Assembly: GCA_012840445.1 (NCBI GenBank)
Contig: DULI01000008.1
Span: 248,001-312,000, forward strand
Origin: Clostridiales bacterium
GTDB lineage: Bacteria; Bacillota; Clostridia; Oscillospirales; Acutalibacteraceae
Reading direction: 5' to 3'
DNA: 64,000 nucleotides
The translations under genes were made by a program, and so were the position numbers. Positions 51,464 to 60,581 of this stretch are shown piece after piece; within the stretch, counting starts at the first letter, position 1, and the number at the start of each line of letters is the position of its first letter. The notes beneath the pieces are model-generated. The model had not been told where the DNA came from, did no database searches, and saw nothing but the letters and a program-made list of their open reading frames with translations.

Positions 51464-53854
51464 ATGAAAGTTTCTTTACTTTGGCTTAAGCAATATGTGG
51501 ATATAGATGTTCCTGTTGAAGAACTTTGCCGGAAAATGATTATGAGCGGCTTTGAGGTCGAAAGCGTTGAGGATTTATCTCAAACCATGAACAATGTCGT
51601 AGTTGGACGAATCTTGAAGCTTGAAAAGCACCCCAATGCCGACAGGCTCCAAGTCTGCTTGGTAGATGTCGGTGGTACCGAGCCTATCCAAATAATCACT
51701 GGCGCCGACAATGTTTTTGAAGGAGCCCTGGTTCCCGTGGCGCTGCACAATTCAAAGCTGCCAAACGGTATGCAGATTAAAAAAGGCAAACTTCGCGGTG
51801 TGGAATCCCACGGAATGCTGTGCTCCGGCGCAGAACTGTGCCTTAAAGAGGATGACTACAAAGGCGCTGAAGTAAACGGTATATTAATTTTAAATGAAGA
51901 CTATAAGCCCGGCACTGACATGCGCGATGTGCTCGATTTAAATGACGTAATTATCGATTTTGCCGTAACCGCCAACCGTCCGGACTGTCAAAGCGTAATT
52001 GGTATTGCCAGGGAAATTGCTGTTGTTTTGAACAAGGAATTAAAGCTGCCTAAACCCGAATATAAAACCGTAGGCGACGACATAAACAAATATATATCCA
52101 TCACAGTTGAAGACTATAACCTCTGTCCTCGCTACATGGGCAGAATGGTTAAAAATTTACGTATAAAAGAGTCTCCCGGGTGGATGAAGAAATTTTTGAA
52201 ATCTGCAGGTGTCAGGTCAATAAACAATATTGTTGATATTACCAACTTTGTAATGCTTGAAACCGGGCAGCCAATGCATGCCTTTGATTACAACGATATA
52301 AAAGGGTCAAAAATAATAGTACGTACCGCCAAAAACGGCGAAAGAATCGCCACCCTTGACGGTAAGGAACACACTTTAAATAGTGAGATGCTTGTTATTG
52401 CAGACGCTGAAAACCCCTCCTGCCTTGCAGGTATTATAGGCAGTGAAAACAGCGGAATAAAGGATAACACTACCGATTTGTTCCTGGAATGCGCTAAATT
52501 CCGCCGCGACAATATCAGGAAAACCTCAAGAGCCCTTGGTGTCCGCACCGAATCCAGCTCGCGCTTTGAAAAGGGCGTCGACATTTTAAATGTCGAATAC
52601 GCCATGAACCGCGCGTTGCAGTTAATATACGAGCTGGATGCTGGCGATATAATCGAAGGGGTAATCGATTGCAACAAGGGCTTGCCCAAAGATCGGGAAA
52701 TCAGCGTCTCGGTTGACAGCATTAACCAGCTTTTGGGAATTAATGTTCCCGCCGACACTATGTGCGAAATATTAAACCAGCTCCAAATTTCCACAACTCT
52801 CGAAAACGGAACCCTACACTGCAGGATTCCGTCATTTAGAGATGATATCGAGGGCCGTGCCGATATTGCCGAAGAAATTATCAGAGTTTACGGCTACGAC
52901 CACATTGTCGGCACTACCATGAGAGGAAATATTACCCGCGGGAAATTAACCAAAGATAGAACAGTAACCGATAAAATCAAATCAAGGCTTATTTCTCACG
53001 GTTTTAGGGAAATCACTACCTATTCCTTTATCAGCGGAAAAGCTCTGGATACCTTGTGCCTTAATGCCGATGATCCGCGCCGTAACACCGTAACTATTCT
53101 AAACCCGCTGGGCGAAGAATATTCAACCATGCGCACCCAGCTGATTACAAGTATGCTTACGGTTATTTCCACCAACTATAACCGTAAAAATCTTGCTGCA
53201 AGGCTTTTTGAGGTTTCCAAGCTGTTCGTCCCAAAAAGCCTTCCTGTAACCGAACAACCAAACGAAATACCTGCGATGTCTATAGGACTCTACGGTAAAG
53301 GCGAGGATTTCTTCACCCTTAAAGGTATTATCGAGGATATTTACAGCCTTTTTGGCATGGATGTTGGATTTGCCCGTTCTGATGAACCGTATCTGCACCC
53401 CGGCCGGCAGGCAAAGGTTGTTTATAACGGCAAACAGGTAGCAGTCCTTGGCGAAGTCCATCCGAAGGTTGCAAGTCTTTATGATTTGGATATACGTGTG
53501 TACGTATCTGAAATACAGTTGCTTCCCATAATAGAAGCGCCTGCCAAACAAGTGATCTATAAACCCCTGCCTAAATTCCCCGCTGTTATAAGAGACCTGG
53601 CACTTGTTTGCGACGTCGACACACCGGTCGGTACCATAGAAAAAACCATACGGGATACCACCGGAGATCTGCTTGAAGAATTAGAGCTTTTCGATATCTA
53701 CCAAGGTGAACAAATCGAGAAGGGCAAAAAGAGTGTGGCATACAGAATTACGCTTCGTTCGCACACTGCAACCCTTACTGATGAGCAGGTATCTGAAGTA
53801 ATAAATAAAACGGTAAAATCGCTTGAAGCTTTTGGGGTATATTTGAGGCAGTAA
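51464..53854 (+). CDS. pheT: Phenylalanyl-tRNA synthetase beta subunit
   Basis: 796 residues. N-terminal OB tRNA-binding domain (VVVGRILKLEKHPNADRLQVC, residues ~44-64), B3/B4 editing domain around 215-390, B5 domain ~405-475 (DREISVSVDSINQLLGI), a catalytic-like core, and a C-terminal anticodon-binding FDX-ACB domain (FPAVIRDLALV to the end). All domains are present. GAGGTG precedes ATG 51464. No terminator is evident before ireB. Confidence 0.97.
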   Translation: MKVSLLWLKQYVDIDVPVEELCRKMIMSGFEVESVEDLSQTMNNVVVGRILKLEKHPNADRLQVCLVDVGGTEPIQIITGADNVFEGALVPVALHNSKLPNGMQIKKGKLRGVESHGMLCSGAELCLKEDDYKGAEVNGILILNEDYKPGTDMRDVLDLNDVIIDFAVTANRPDCQSVIGIAREIAVVLNKELKLPKPEYKTVGDDINKYISITVEDYNLCPRYMGRMVKNLRIKESPGWMKKFLKSAGVRSINNIVDITNFVMLETGQPMHAFDYNDIKGSKIIVRTAKNGERIATLDGKEHTLNSEMLVIADAENPSCLAGIIGSENSGIKDNTTDLFLECAKFRRDNIRKTSRALGVRTESSSRFEKGVDILNVEYAMNRALQLIYELDAGDIIEGVIDCNKGLPKDREISVSVDSINQLLGINVPADTMCEILNQLQISTTLENGTLHCRIPSFRDDIEGRADIAEEIIRVYGYDHIVGTTMRGNITRGKLTKDRTVTDKIKSRLISHGFREITTYSFISGKALDTLCLNADDPRRNTVTILNPLGEEYSTMRTQLITSMLTVISTNYNRKNLAARLFEVSKLFVPKSLPVTEQPNEIPAMSIGLYGKGEDFFTLKGIIEDIYSLFGMDVGFARSDEPYLHPGRQAKVVYNGKQVAVLGEVHPKVASLYDLDIRVYVSEIQLLPIIEAPAKQVIYKPLPKFPAVIRDLALVCDVDTPVGTIEKTIRDTTGDLLEELELFDIYQGEQIEKGKKSVAYRITLRSHTATLTDEQVSEVINKTVKSLEAFGVYLRQ

Positions 53855-53871
53855 AATTTATGCAAAAATTC

Positions 53872-53900
53872 TTGAATAATCTGGAATAATAGTGTAACAT
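53872..53900 (+). promoter_or_regulatory. Probable promoter of ireB
   Basis: TTGAAT (53872-53877), 17-nt spacer, TAACAT (53895-53900); 43 nt before the start. Confidence 0.5.
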
Positions 53901-53943
53901 ATAATTAAGGTTCGGTTATGGAAATATATGCGGGGTGTGTATT

Positions 53944-54189
53944 ATGAACGACAAAACCATGACATTCTCCATTATAAACGAACAGGAACGCGAAATCCGC
54001 CAGATTATCCTGACCGTTTATAATGCCCTGAAAGCAAAAGGATACAACCCTATTAATCAATTGGTTGGATATATATTGTCTGAAGACCCCACCTATATCA
54101 CCACTTACAATAATGCAAGAAGTTTGATTCGCAAGGTCGACCGCGATGTGCTGCTTCAAACCTTGGTAAAATACTATATAAACAATTAG
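53944..54189 (+). CDS. ireB: IreB-family regulatory phosphoprotein (UPF0297)
   Basis: 81-residue cytoplasmic protein; in Enterococcus IreB is a substrate of the PASTA Ser/Thr kinase IreK and modulates cell-wall stress tolerance. [22 protein letters not shown] at the start and [21 protein letters not shown] in the middle are the family blocks; two Thr near the start correspond to the phosphosites known from the family. ATG 53944 is placed behind GGGGTG. The usual neighbours ruvX and alaS are not here. Confidence 0.93.
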   Translation: MNDKTMTFSIINEQEREIRQIILTVYNALKAKGYNPINQLVGYILSEDPTYITTYNNARSLIRKVDRDVLLQTLVKYYINN

Positions 54190-54301
54190 ATTTTTATGAA
54201 CCCAATTTTATAAATTGTTATCCTGGATAGGGGTATATTTTCGGTTTAAGATAATAACCTCTATCTTTAATTTTTGAAAATTTATCGCAGAAATTTCTGG
54301 C

Positions 54302-54330
54302 TTTACAATATTAAGCAATTATGATACCAT
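54302..54330 (+). promoter_or_regulatory. Promoter of the 102-residue protein gene
   Basis: TTTACA (54302-54307), 17-nt spacer, TACCAT (54325-54330) with an extended TG at 54322-54323. Confidence 0.55.
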
Positions 54331-54359
54331 AAGGTTATTAGAGCATGGATTGGAGTGTG

Positions 54360-54665
54360 ATGCTATTGCCAGATAAAAAAAATAACAAGCTCTTGACATA
54401 TAAAGGCAAACCATTAGTCAGAAAGGACAATACAGTTTACTATGGTAATATGACCGATAAATATGTTGTTATGTTACAGATTTTAGACACAAAAAAGTTT
54501 CAGGATATTGAAATTGCTGACAGAGTATTAGTCCAGCTTGTATACACTGATCCGGACATCAGCATTCGTGACAGGGTAATCAAAAAAAGCGAAAAGAAAG
54601 GCTTTTATACTGCGCTGGATTTAGGCGCCGTTTGGCTTGAAAGAGAATTAAGTAAAAATTCATAG
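54360..54665 (+). CDS. Conserved-looking protein of unknown function
   Basis: About 101 residues, not recognised by name. No signal peptide or TM segment; mixed charge. The start [22 protein letters not shown] looks like a short beta-hairpin region (15 to 20 residues), then YVVMLQIL, a Lys/Asp-rich middle and an amphipathic C-terminal helix ([14 protein letters not shown]). ATG 54360 lies four nt after GGAG; TTG 54366 is better spaced and possible. It has its own promoter and sits between ireB and the ThuA-like gene. I have an impression of similar proteins in other Clostridia, which a search would settle. Confidence 0.65.
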   Translation: MLLPDKKNNKLLTYKGKPLVRKDNTVYYGNMTDKYVVMLQILDTKKFQDIEIADRVLVQLVYTDPDISIRDRVIKKSEKKGFYTALDLGAVWLERELSKNS

Positions 54666-54688
54666 ATTATTGTAAGTTGGTGAATTAT

Positions 54689-55420
54689 GTGAATATAACT
54701 GTTTGGAATGAAAATGTTGCAGAGAAAAACGACCCAAAAGTAACCCAGGTTTATCCCGGAGGGATCCACGGTACTATCGCCTCATTTTTAAAAGAGGCCT
54801 TTGGCGATAATGTCAGAACCGCAACTTTAGACCAGCCCGAATGTGGATTGACAAATGAGGTTCTTGATAATACTGATGTTTTAATATGGTGGGGGCATTT
54901 AGCCCATGGCAATGTGCCGGATGAAATTGTCAAGCGGGTATATGAGCATGTACTTAAAGGTATGGGTCTTATTGTGCTCCATTCGGCACACGAGTCCAAA
55001 ATATTTCAAAAGCTTATGGGTACTACCTGTAGCTTAAGGTGGCGTGACGACACCTTCGAGCGAATTTTCTGTGTTAATCCCTCCCACCCCATTGCCGAAG
55101 GTATTCCGCTTTACTTTGAGCTGGAATGTGAAGAATGCTACGGCGAATTTTTCGACATACCTGAACCCGATGAATTGATATTTACCGGTTGGTTTGACAT
55201 TGGCGAGACCTTCCGCAGCGGTTGCGTCTGGCACCGCGGATATGGCAAAATCTTTTACTTCCAGCCGGGCCATGAAACCAACGAATCGTTTAACAACAAG
55301 TATGTCAGAAAAATTATTGAAAACGCCTGCCGCTATGTCGCTCCTACTAACAGGCGCAGTATTCTTCACAGTCAGCACATCAATCCTACTTTGGAGGAAA
55401 TCAGAAAATCGAATAAATAA
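54689..55420 (+). CDS. ThuA-like (trehalose utilisation) domain protein
   Basis: About 243 residues with the glutamine-amidotransferase-like ThuA fold. Features: ITVWNEN start, [50 protein letters not shown] and a C-terminal [15 protein letters not shown]. ThuA proteins are linked to disaccharide catabolism in rhizobia, but the reaction is unproven. Start uncertain: GTG 54689 gives the family length; TTG 54677 and GTG 54680 are also in frame and no strong ribosome site is visible. Confidence 0.85.
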   Translation: MNITVWNENVAEKNDPKVTQVYPGGIHGTIASFLKEAFGDNVRTATLDQPECGLTNEVLDNTDVLIWWGHLAHGNVPDEIVKRVYEHVLKGMGLIVLHSAHESKIFQKLMGTTCSLRWRDDTFERIFCVNPSHPIAEGIPLYFELECEECYGEFFDIPEPDELIFTGWFDIGETFRSGCVWHRGYGKIFYFQPGHETNESFNNKYVRKIIENACRYVAPTNRRSILHSQHINPTLEEIRKSNK

Positions 55421-55444
55421 AAAAGCCCCGGATTTCCGGGGCTT
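55418..55444. terminator. Terminator between the ThuA-like gene and the AI-2E permease
   Basis: GCCCCGG/CCGGGGC stem with ATTT loop (55425-55442). On the minus strand it is followed by TTTTTTATTTATT, so strongest for the permease; weaker on the plus strand. Confidence 0.8.
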
Positions 55445-55460
55445 AAATTCTTTATTCACA

Positions 55461-56528
55461 CTAACCTTCATTTCCGGTTTTCCAAATTCTAATTTTCCCA
55501 TTTTCATGAAGCGAATTCAAGACTATTAAGGTTAACGGAAACGCAAACACGCCAAAAACCCCAAAAAGCCTGAATCCGCAAAACATCGAAATTAATATAA
55601 CTAAAGGCGGAAGCCCAATTTGGTCGCCTATAATTTTGGGTTCCAATATGTTTCTTACTAAAGTTATAACAAGATAAAGTATGATAAGTGCAATACCATC
55701 GAAATAATTGCCCGTAAATATGCTGAATATTGCCCACGGGATTAAAACCGTACCGGTGCCAAGAACCGGCAAAATGTCAACCAATGCGATGATTGCTGCC
55801 AGGGCAACTGCATATTGCTTACCTATTATTATCAGCCCTATTGACAATTCAATGAAAGTAATAAACATCAACAGCAGATAACCACGCAGCATTTTGGCAA
55901 TATTGGTTAAAAAGAGGTGTTTAATATCAATCAACAGATACCAATGTCTCTCGGATAGCTGTTTTCTTATAAAACTGGCCACCAAATCATAATCCACGGC
56001 AATAAAACAGCTTGCAACAATAGTTATTACCGCGGACAGCAATAGGCCGGGGGCTCCTTTCACAATATTAGCAGCAAATTTGGTTAAAACATTGGTTATC
56101 TCGTTTGTAAAATTGTTTATGGCATTCTGGGGCATTGATTTGACCATATCGGAAATATCTTCCGGCAGGTCATTAAAAAATTGGGAGAGTTTTTCATTAA
56201 ATCCGCTCAACCATTTAGTAATGTCCTCGCTCGAAAGGGATCTGGCAAGGTTATAAAACTGAATAAATAACTGATAACCAAAGAAAACAATTATTAAACT
56301 TAATACAATGAATGAACCTGCCACCAGAGCTACGGAACATACTTTTTGCGGAATTTTTGTTTTTTGGGACAGTTTTCTGGCGGGTTTTTGTAAAACAACA
56401 GCCAAAGCAAGCCCTATTGCGAAAGGCAATAAATAAAACAAAAATTTGAAGAAAATATATGCCATTGAGATTATTACAACAAAATACAATATATTAATCA
56501 AGAAATTCCGCTTTTGTTCAATTGTCAA
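55461..56528 (-). CDS. AI-2E family transporter (YtvI-like)
   Basis: Polytopic membrane protein of about 355 residues with roughly eight hydrophobic segments. Two at the N-terminus (~10-55), one at ~70-95, then a soluble stretch (~95-150) and a C-terminal group with the family PVLGTGTVLIPWAI and EPKIIGDQIGLPPL motifs. The family contains the sporulation protein YtvI and AI-2 or sodium-proton transport members; the role here is unknown. Start TTG 56528, six nt after GGGGG, is preferred over ATG 56549. Confidence 0.85.
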   Translation of the reverse strand: MTIEQKRNFLINILYFVVIISMAYIFFKFLFYLLPFAIGLALAVVLQKPARKLSQKTKIPQKVCSVALVAGSFIVLSLIIVFFGYQLFIQFYNLARSLSSEDITKWLSGFNEKLSQFFNDLPEDISDMVKSMPQNAINNFTNEITNVLTKFAANIVKGAPGLLLSAVITIVASCFIAVDYDLVASFIRKQLSERHWYLLIDIKHLFLTNIAKMLRGYLLLMFITFIELSIGLIIIGKQYAVALAAIIALVDILPVLGTGTVLIPWAIFSIFTGNYFDGIALIILYLVITLVRNILEPKIIGDQIGLPPLVILISMFCGFRLFGVFGVFAFPLTLIVLNSLHENGKIRIWKTGNEG

Positions 56529-56587
56529 ACAAATCCCCCTGTTCCACAATAGAATGGGCGGCGACTTATCATTACATTATTACCAAA

Positions 56588-56593
56588 ATTATA
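56588..56593 (-). promoter_or_regulatory. Extended -10 promoter of the AI-2E permease gene
   Basis: Minus strand TGTTATAAT (TATAAT at 56593-56588); no good -35. Divergent from the threonine operon promoter. Confidence 0.5.
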
Positions 56594-56628
56594 ACACAAA
56601 TCATACAAAACTTCTATATATTATTTGC

Positions 56629-56657
56629 TTGCGAATTACAAGTATTTATGCTATATT
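56629..56657 (+). promoter_or_regulatory. Promoter of the ACT-hom-thrB-lysC operon
   Basis: TTGCGA (56629-56634), 17-nt spacer, TATATT (56652-56657). AAACAC-AA-GTGTTT at 56669-56682, just past the expected start of transcription, is a candidate operator. Confidence 0.65.
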
Positions 56658-56700
56658 GTTTTAGTATCAAACACAAGTGTTTACGATTGGCGGAATTTTT

Positions 56701-57141
56701 ATGAGCGATTCAAAATTTCTGCTTGTAAAAGCCGATGTTTTGCCTGATGTATATCTAAAAGTATTAAAAGCTAAACAACTGCTTTCAAGCGGGCGTGCAA
56801 AGAACGCCAGCGAGGCCGCAAAAATATCGGGTATTTCCCGCAGCACGTTTTATAAATACAAAGATTCGGTTTTCAGTTACAAAGAAAAAACCAGCGACCG
56901 GGTTATCACCATACACGCAGTCCTGAAAGATAAGCCGGGCGTTTTGTCTGCCGTTATGTCTAAACTATACAAATCAGGCGCCAACATTCTTACCATAAAT
57001 CAGAATATCCCAATTGACAACCTCGCTTCGGTTTCAATTTCCATAAGAACCGAATTGCTTAAGACAGATGTGGAAGAACTAATAAATTCCATTCGTCTTG
57101 TCGACGGAGTGGTTTCAATAAATCAAGTAATGGGTGAATAA
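56701..57141 (+). CDS. ACT domain protein with N-terminal HTH (UPF0735/PheB-like)
   Basis: 146 residues. The first half contains a helix-turn-helix-like segment (NASEAAKISGISRSTFYKYKD, about residues 40-60); the second half is an ACT domain (ITIHAVLKDKPGVLSAVMSKL, about 70-90) that typically binds an amino acid. Likely an amino-acid-responsive regulator of the operon it heads: hom follows 17 bp later. ATG 56701 comes after GGCGGAA; the frame is open to 56677. Ligand is probably threonine or another aspartate-family amino acid (inference). Confidence 0.88.
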   Translation: MSDSKFLLVKADVLPDVYLKVLKAKQLLSSGRAKNASEAAKISGISRSTFYKYKDSVFSYKEKTSDRVITIHAVLKDKPGVLSAVMSKLYKSGANILTINQNIPIDNLASVSISIRTELLKTDVEELINSIRLVDGVVSINQVMGE

Positions 57142-57158
57142 CGGAAAGGGTGTTTTAA

Positions 57159-58391
57159 GTGACTTCTATTGCAGTAATGGGGCACGGTGTAGTAGGCTCC
57201 GGAGTAGTTGAACTGCTGTTTAAAAACCACAAAAGCATTAGCTTAAAAGCTAATGATGACATTTTGGTTAAGTATATTCTCGATATTAAGGATTTTGATG
57301 TCGAATACAAAGACAGATTCATTAAGGATTTCAACATTATTCTTAATGACCCTGATATTAAGGTTGTTGTTGAGGTAATGGGCGGATTGAATCCCGCGTA
57401 TAATTATGTCAAATCCTGCCTGAATGCCGGAAAAAGCGTTGTAACCTCCAACAAAGAGCTGGTTGCCGCAAAAGGCGCCGAGCTGCTTAAGATAGCTAAA
57501 GAAAAGAATGTAAACTTTCTGTTCGAGGCGAGTGTTGGCGGCGGTATCCCGATAATCAGGCCATTGTCTCAGTGCCTTGCTGCAAACGATATTACCGAAA
57601 TTGCAGGCATTCTTAACGGCACCACAAACTTTATATTAACTAAAATGGTAAAAGACCAAATGCCTTTTGAAGAGGCGCTTAAACTTGCGCAGAAATTGGG
57701 ATATGCCGAACGGGATCCTTCCGCCGACATAGACGGTTTTGACGCAAACAGAAAAATCTGCATTCTTGCCTCACTTGCATTTGGACGCCATGTGTATCCC
57801 GAACAGGTCAGCACCGAAGGTATTCGCAATATTTCCCTGATTGATTTTGAATATGCTGCTTCGTGCGAATGCGTAATCAAATTAATTGCAAGGGCAAAGC
57901 GGTTGGCAAGCGGAAAGGTTGTTGCCGCCGTCCACCCTGCTCTTGTAAACAAAGACAGTCAGTTATATTCGGTCGATGATGTGTTTAACGCCATTCTGGT
58001 GCGTGGGGACGCCATTGGCGATGTGGTTTTCTACGGGCGTGGGGCTGGAAAAATGCCAACCGCAAGCGCCGTTGTGGCTGACGTAATCGACTGCATAAAA
58101 CATTTGTCATCCCGTAAGTACCTTTTCTGGGAGGACGGAAGTGAAGATTATGTGTCTGACAGTCTTTCCGATGAATCGCGGTTGTTTGTGCGCGCAAACA
58201 CTAAAGATAAAGCCACAGCGGTTAACAGCCTGAAGGCGCATTTTGAAAACGTTTATATGCTTTCCAGGGAATCGGAAGGAAAAAATGAACTGGCATTTAT
58301 TACTCCTAAAGCTTCTGAAAAAAATCTCCGTGAGACTTTAAATAAAATAAAGGAAATAGACATTCAATCCATAATACATGTATTAGATTAG
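57159..58391 (+). CDS. hom: Homoserine dehydrogenase
   Basis: Reduces aspartate semialdehyde to homoserine. 410 residues. NAD-binding VMGHGVVGSGV at residues ~6-16, catalytic-domain EASVGGGIPIIRPL near 127-140, NGTTNFIL, and DPSADIDGFDANRKI near 187-201 with catalytic Asp/Lys region. The C-terminal ~75 residues look like an ACT domain for feedback. GTG start behind GGAAAGGG. 12-18 bp from thrB. Confidence 0.96.
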   Translation: MTSIAVMGHGVVGSGVVELLFKNHKSISLKANDDILVKYILDIKDFDVEYKDRFIKDFNIILNDPDIKVVVEVMGGLNPAYNYVKSCLNAGKSVVTSNKELVAAKGAELLKIAKEKNVNFLFEASVGGGIPIIRPLSQCLAANDITEIAGILNGTTNFILTKMVKDQMPFEEALKLAQKLGYAERDPSADIDGFDANRKICILASLAFGRHVYPEQVSTEGIRNISLIDFEYAASCECVIKLIARAKRLASGKVVAAVHPALVNKDSQLYSVDDVFNAILVRGDAIGDVVFYGRGAGKMPTASAVVADVIDCIKHLSSRKYLFWEDGSEDYVSDSLSDESRLFVRANTKDKATAVNSLKAHFENVYMLSRESEGKNELAFITPKASEKNLRETLNKIKEIDIQSIIHVLD

Positions 58392-58409
58392 TTTTAAGGA
58401 CTGTTGAAA

Positions 58410-59321
58410 TTGGTTCAGATAAAAGTACCGGCAACAAGCGCAAACCTTGGTTCGGGTTTTGACGCACTTGGAATCGCGCTTTCTATTTATAATATTGTCT
58501 ACATGGAAGAATCTGACCATATAGATATTAAATCTCTTGATTCGGTAGATGTTCCGAATGATGAAAACAATTTAATTTACTCCACCGCAAGACGGATTTA
58601 TGAAATTTGCGGAAAGCCTTTTAAAGGGCTTAAGATAAGGCAGATTAACAATATTCCCATAGCAAGAGGCCTTGGCAGTTCATCAGCCTGTCTGGTCGCG
58701 GGACTTATGGGCGCAAATGCGCTGCTTGGCAACCCGCTTTCAAAAGAGGACATAATTAATCTTGCCGCCGCGCTTGAAGGGCATCCCGATAATACCACCC
58801 CCGCTATTTTAGGCGGCCTTGTTACCAGTGCAATGGACGAAGGCAAGGTGTATTCTGTAAGCGTCCCGGTGGACAGTCATGTGAGGTTCGTTGCCATGGT
58901 GCCAAAGGATACCCTGCCTACCTCACACGCAAGGTACATTTTGCCTGACAGCGTATCACGAGCCGACGCGGTTTATAATCTCTCCCGCGCGGCACTAATG
59001 ACCTCCTCGCTGTTTTCAGGAAGTTTGGAAAATTTAAGGATTGCCACACAGGACAGACTGCACCAGCCCTACCGCATGGGCCTCATCAAAGGCTCAGACA
59101 CTGCCTTCAGAATAGCCCGCGAACTCGGGGCATACGGTGTATATATAAGCGGAGCAGGCTCAACCATAATGGCAATTATTGATAATAAAAATACAGATTT
59201 TTTGGAACAGGCCGCTCTGAAATTGAAGAAAAACGGTATATTCGACTGGTCACTAATCCTACTCGAAACGGATTTTAATGGCGCTGTTGTTACAAACAAT
59301 TCTATACAGGGGGAAAAATAA
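58410..59321 (+). CDS. thrB: Homoserine kinase
   Basis: GHMP kinase making O-phosphohomoserine for threonine. 303 residues. VPATSANLGSGFDALGIA at the N-terminus, ATP loop PIARGLGSSSACLVAG at residues ~85-100, EGHPDNTTPAILGG, and a C-terminal ISGAGSTIMA. TTG 58410 is nine nt after AAGGA and is preferred to TTG 58404. Its stop codon shares one base with the lysC ATG, so the two are coupled. Confidence 0.95.
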   Translation: MVQIKVPATSANLGSGFDALGIALSIYNIVYMEESDHIDIKSLDSVDVPNDENNLIYSTARRIYEICGKPFKGLKIRQINNIPIARGLGSSSACLVAGLMGANALLGNPLSKEDIINLAAALEGHPDNTTPAILGGLVTSAMDEGKVYSVSVPVDSHVRFVAMVPKDTLPTSHARYILPDSVSRADAVYNLSRAALMTSSLFSGSLENLRIATQDRLHQPYRMGLIKGSDTAFRIARELGAYGVYISGAGSTIMAIIDNKNTDFLEQAALKLKKNGIFDWSLILLETDFNGAVVTNNSIQGEK

Positions 59322-60529
59322 TGGCATTAATAGTAAAAAAATTTGGCGGGAGCTCGGTCGCTAACGCTGAACGCGTTTTCAATGTTGCCAACATAATCGT
59401 AGAAGATTATAAAGCCGGCAACGATGTTATTGCCGTAGTTTCCGCACAGGGCGACACAACAGATGAGCTTATCAGCAAAGCATACGAGATTAATCCGGAC
59501 GGCCCTTCAAAAAGGGAAATGGATATGCTTATGTCCGCCGGAGAGCAAATTTCAATAGCCCTGCTCGCCATGGCAATCGAAAAGCTAGGCTACCCGGTAA
59601 TCTCGCTGCTAGGTTGGCAGGCCGGATTTAAAACCGACTCAAAATATTCTGCAGCCCGCATTAAATCTTTGGATACCGACAGGCTTAAAGCCGAACTTGC
59701 AAAACGCAACATAGTCATTGTTGCAGGATTCCAAGGAATTAATAAATACGACGACATAACCACCCTTGGCCGCGGCGGGTCAGATACCAGCGCGGTTGCT
59801 ATTGCCGCCGCTATGAACGCTGACCTTTGCCAGATATATACCGATGTAGACGGGGTCTATACTGCCGACCCAAGGATTGTTAAGAACGCCAAGAAGATGC
59901 AGGAAATCACTTACGACGAGATGCTTGAGCTTGCAACCCTCGGTGCTCAGGTACTTAACAACAGATCTGTTGAAATGGCTAAAAAATACAATGTTGAACT
60001 TGAAGTGCTTTCCAGTTTTGAAAGAAAACCCGGTACAATTGTTAAGGAGGTAATTACTATGGAAAAAATGTTAATAAGAGGCGTTGCAAGGGACAATAAT
60101 GTCGCACGCTTTTCAATTATTGGATTGCCAGATACACCTGGAGTTGCGTTTAAGCTATTCAATAATCTTGCCAAGAAAAACATAAATGTAGATATTATTC
60201 TCCAATCGGTTGGCCGAGACGGAACAAAGGATATCACCTTTACGGTTGCCAAAAACCAAAGCAAAGAAACCATGCAAGTTTTGGAAGAGTTCAAACAATC
60301 GGTTGGAGGCCAGAAAATAATTTTCGATGATAAAGTTTCCAAAATCTCAATCGTTGGAACCGGCATGGAAACCCACCCTGGTGTAGCGGCAAAAATGTTC
60401 GAGGCGTTATATTCAGCCGGAATTAATATACAGATGATTTCTACTAGCGAAATTAAAATTTCGGTATTAATCGACATTGAGTATTCCGATCTTGCGGTTC
60501 AGGTGGTTCACGACGCATTTATTGAATAA
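59321..60529 (+). CDS. lysC: Aspartokinase, alpha subunit (full-length product)
   Basis: First step of the aspartate family: ATP-dependent phosphorylation of Asp. 402 residues. Catalytic domain with VKKFGGSSVAN at residues 4-14, GRGGSDTSAVA near 148 and YTDVDGVYTADPRIV near 174. Two C-terminal ACT domains (~260-330 and ~340-402) bind effector. The gene carries a second in-frame start with an excellent ribosome site near its middle, predicted to give a separate beta subunit, as in the Bacillus aspartokinase II. Last gene of hom-thrB-lysC, followed by a terminator. Confidence 0.96.
   Translation: MALIVKKFGGSSVANAERVFNVANIIVEDYKAGNDVIAVVSAQGDTTDELISKAYEINPDGPSKREMDMLMSAGEQISIALLAMAIEKLGYPVISLLGWQAGFKTDSKYSAARIKSLDTDRLKAELAKRNIVIVAGFQGINKYDDITTLGRGGSDTSAVAIAAAMNADLCQIYTDVDGVYTADPRIVKNAKKMQEITYDEMLELATLGAQVLNNRSVEMAKKYNVELEVLSSFERKPGTIVKEVITMEKMLIRGVARDNNVARFSIIGLPDTPGVAFKLFNNLAKKNINVDIILQSVGRDGTKDITFTVAKNQSKETMQVLEEFKQSVGGQKIIFDDKVSKISIVGTGMETHPGVAAKMFEALYSAGINIQMISTSEIKISVLIDIEYSDLAVQVVHDAFIE
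60059..60529 (+). CDS. Aspartokinase beta subunit from an internal in-frame start
   Basis: AAGGAGG at 60044-60050 precedes ATG 60059 with 8-nt spacing, in frame with lysC (codon 247). The product would be 156 residues, MEKMLIRGVARDNN onward, containing only the two ACT domains. B. subtilis lysC is known to yield alpha and beta subunits in this way. The purine-rich hexamer is in codons (Lys-Glu) that could have been otherwise encoded, which supports selection. Confidence 0.8.
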   Translation: MEKMLIRGVARDNNVARFSIIGLPDTPGVAFKLFNNLAKKNINVDIILQSVGRDGTKDITFTVAKNQSKETMQVLEEFKQSVGGQKIIFDDKVSKISIVGTGMETHPGVAAKMFEALYSAGINIQMISTSEIKISVLIDIEYSDLAVQVVHDAFIE

Positions 60530-60539
60530 TAAATAATTT

Positions 60540-60571
60540 AAGTCTCCGATTAAAAACCGGAGACTTTTTTG
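60540..60571 (+). terminator. Terminator of the threonine operon
   Basis: AAGTCTCCG/CGGAGACTT stem (60540-60566) followed by TTTTTTG; convergent with mutS2. Confidence 0.9.
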
Positions 60572-60581
60572 TTTGGAAAAT

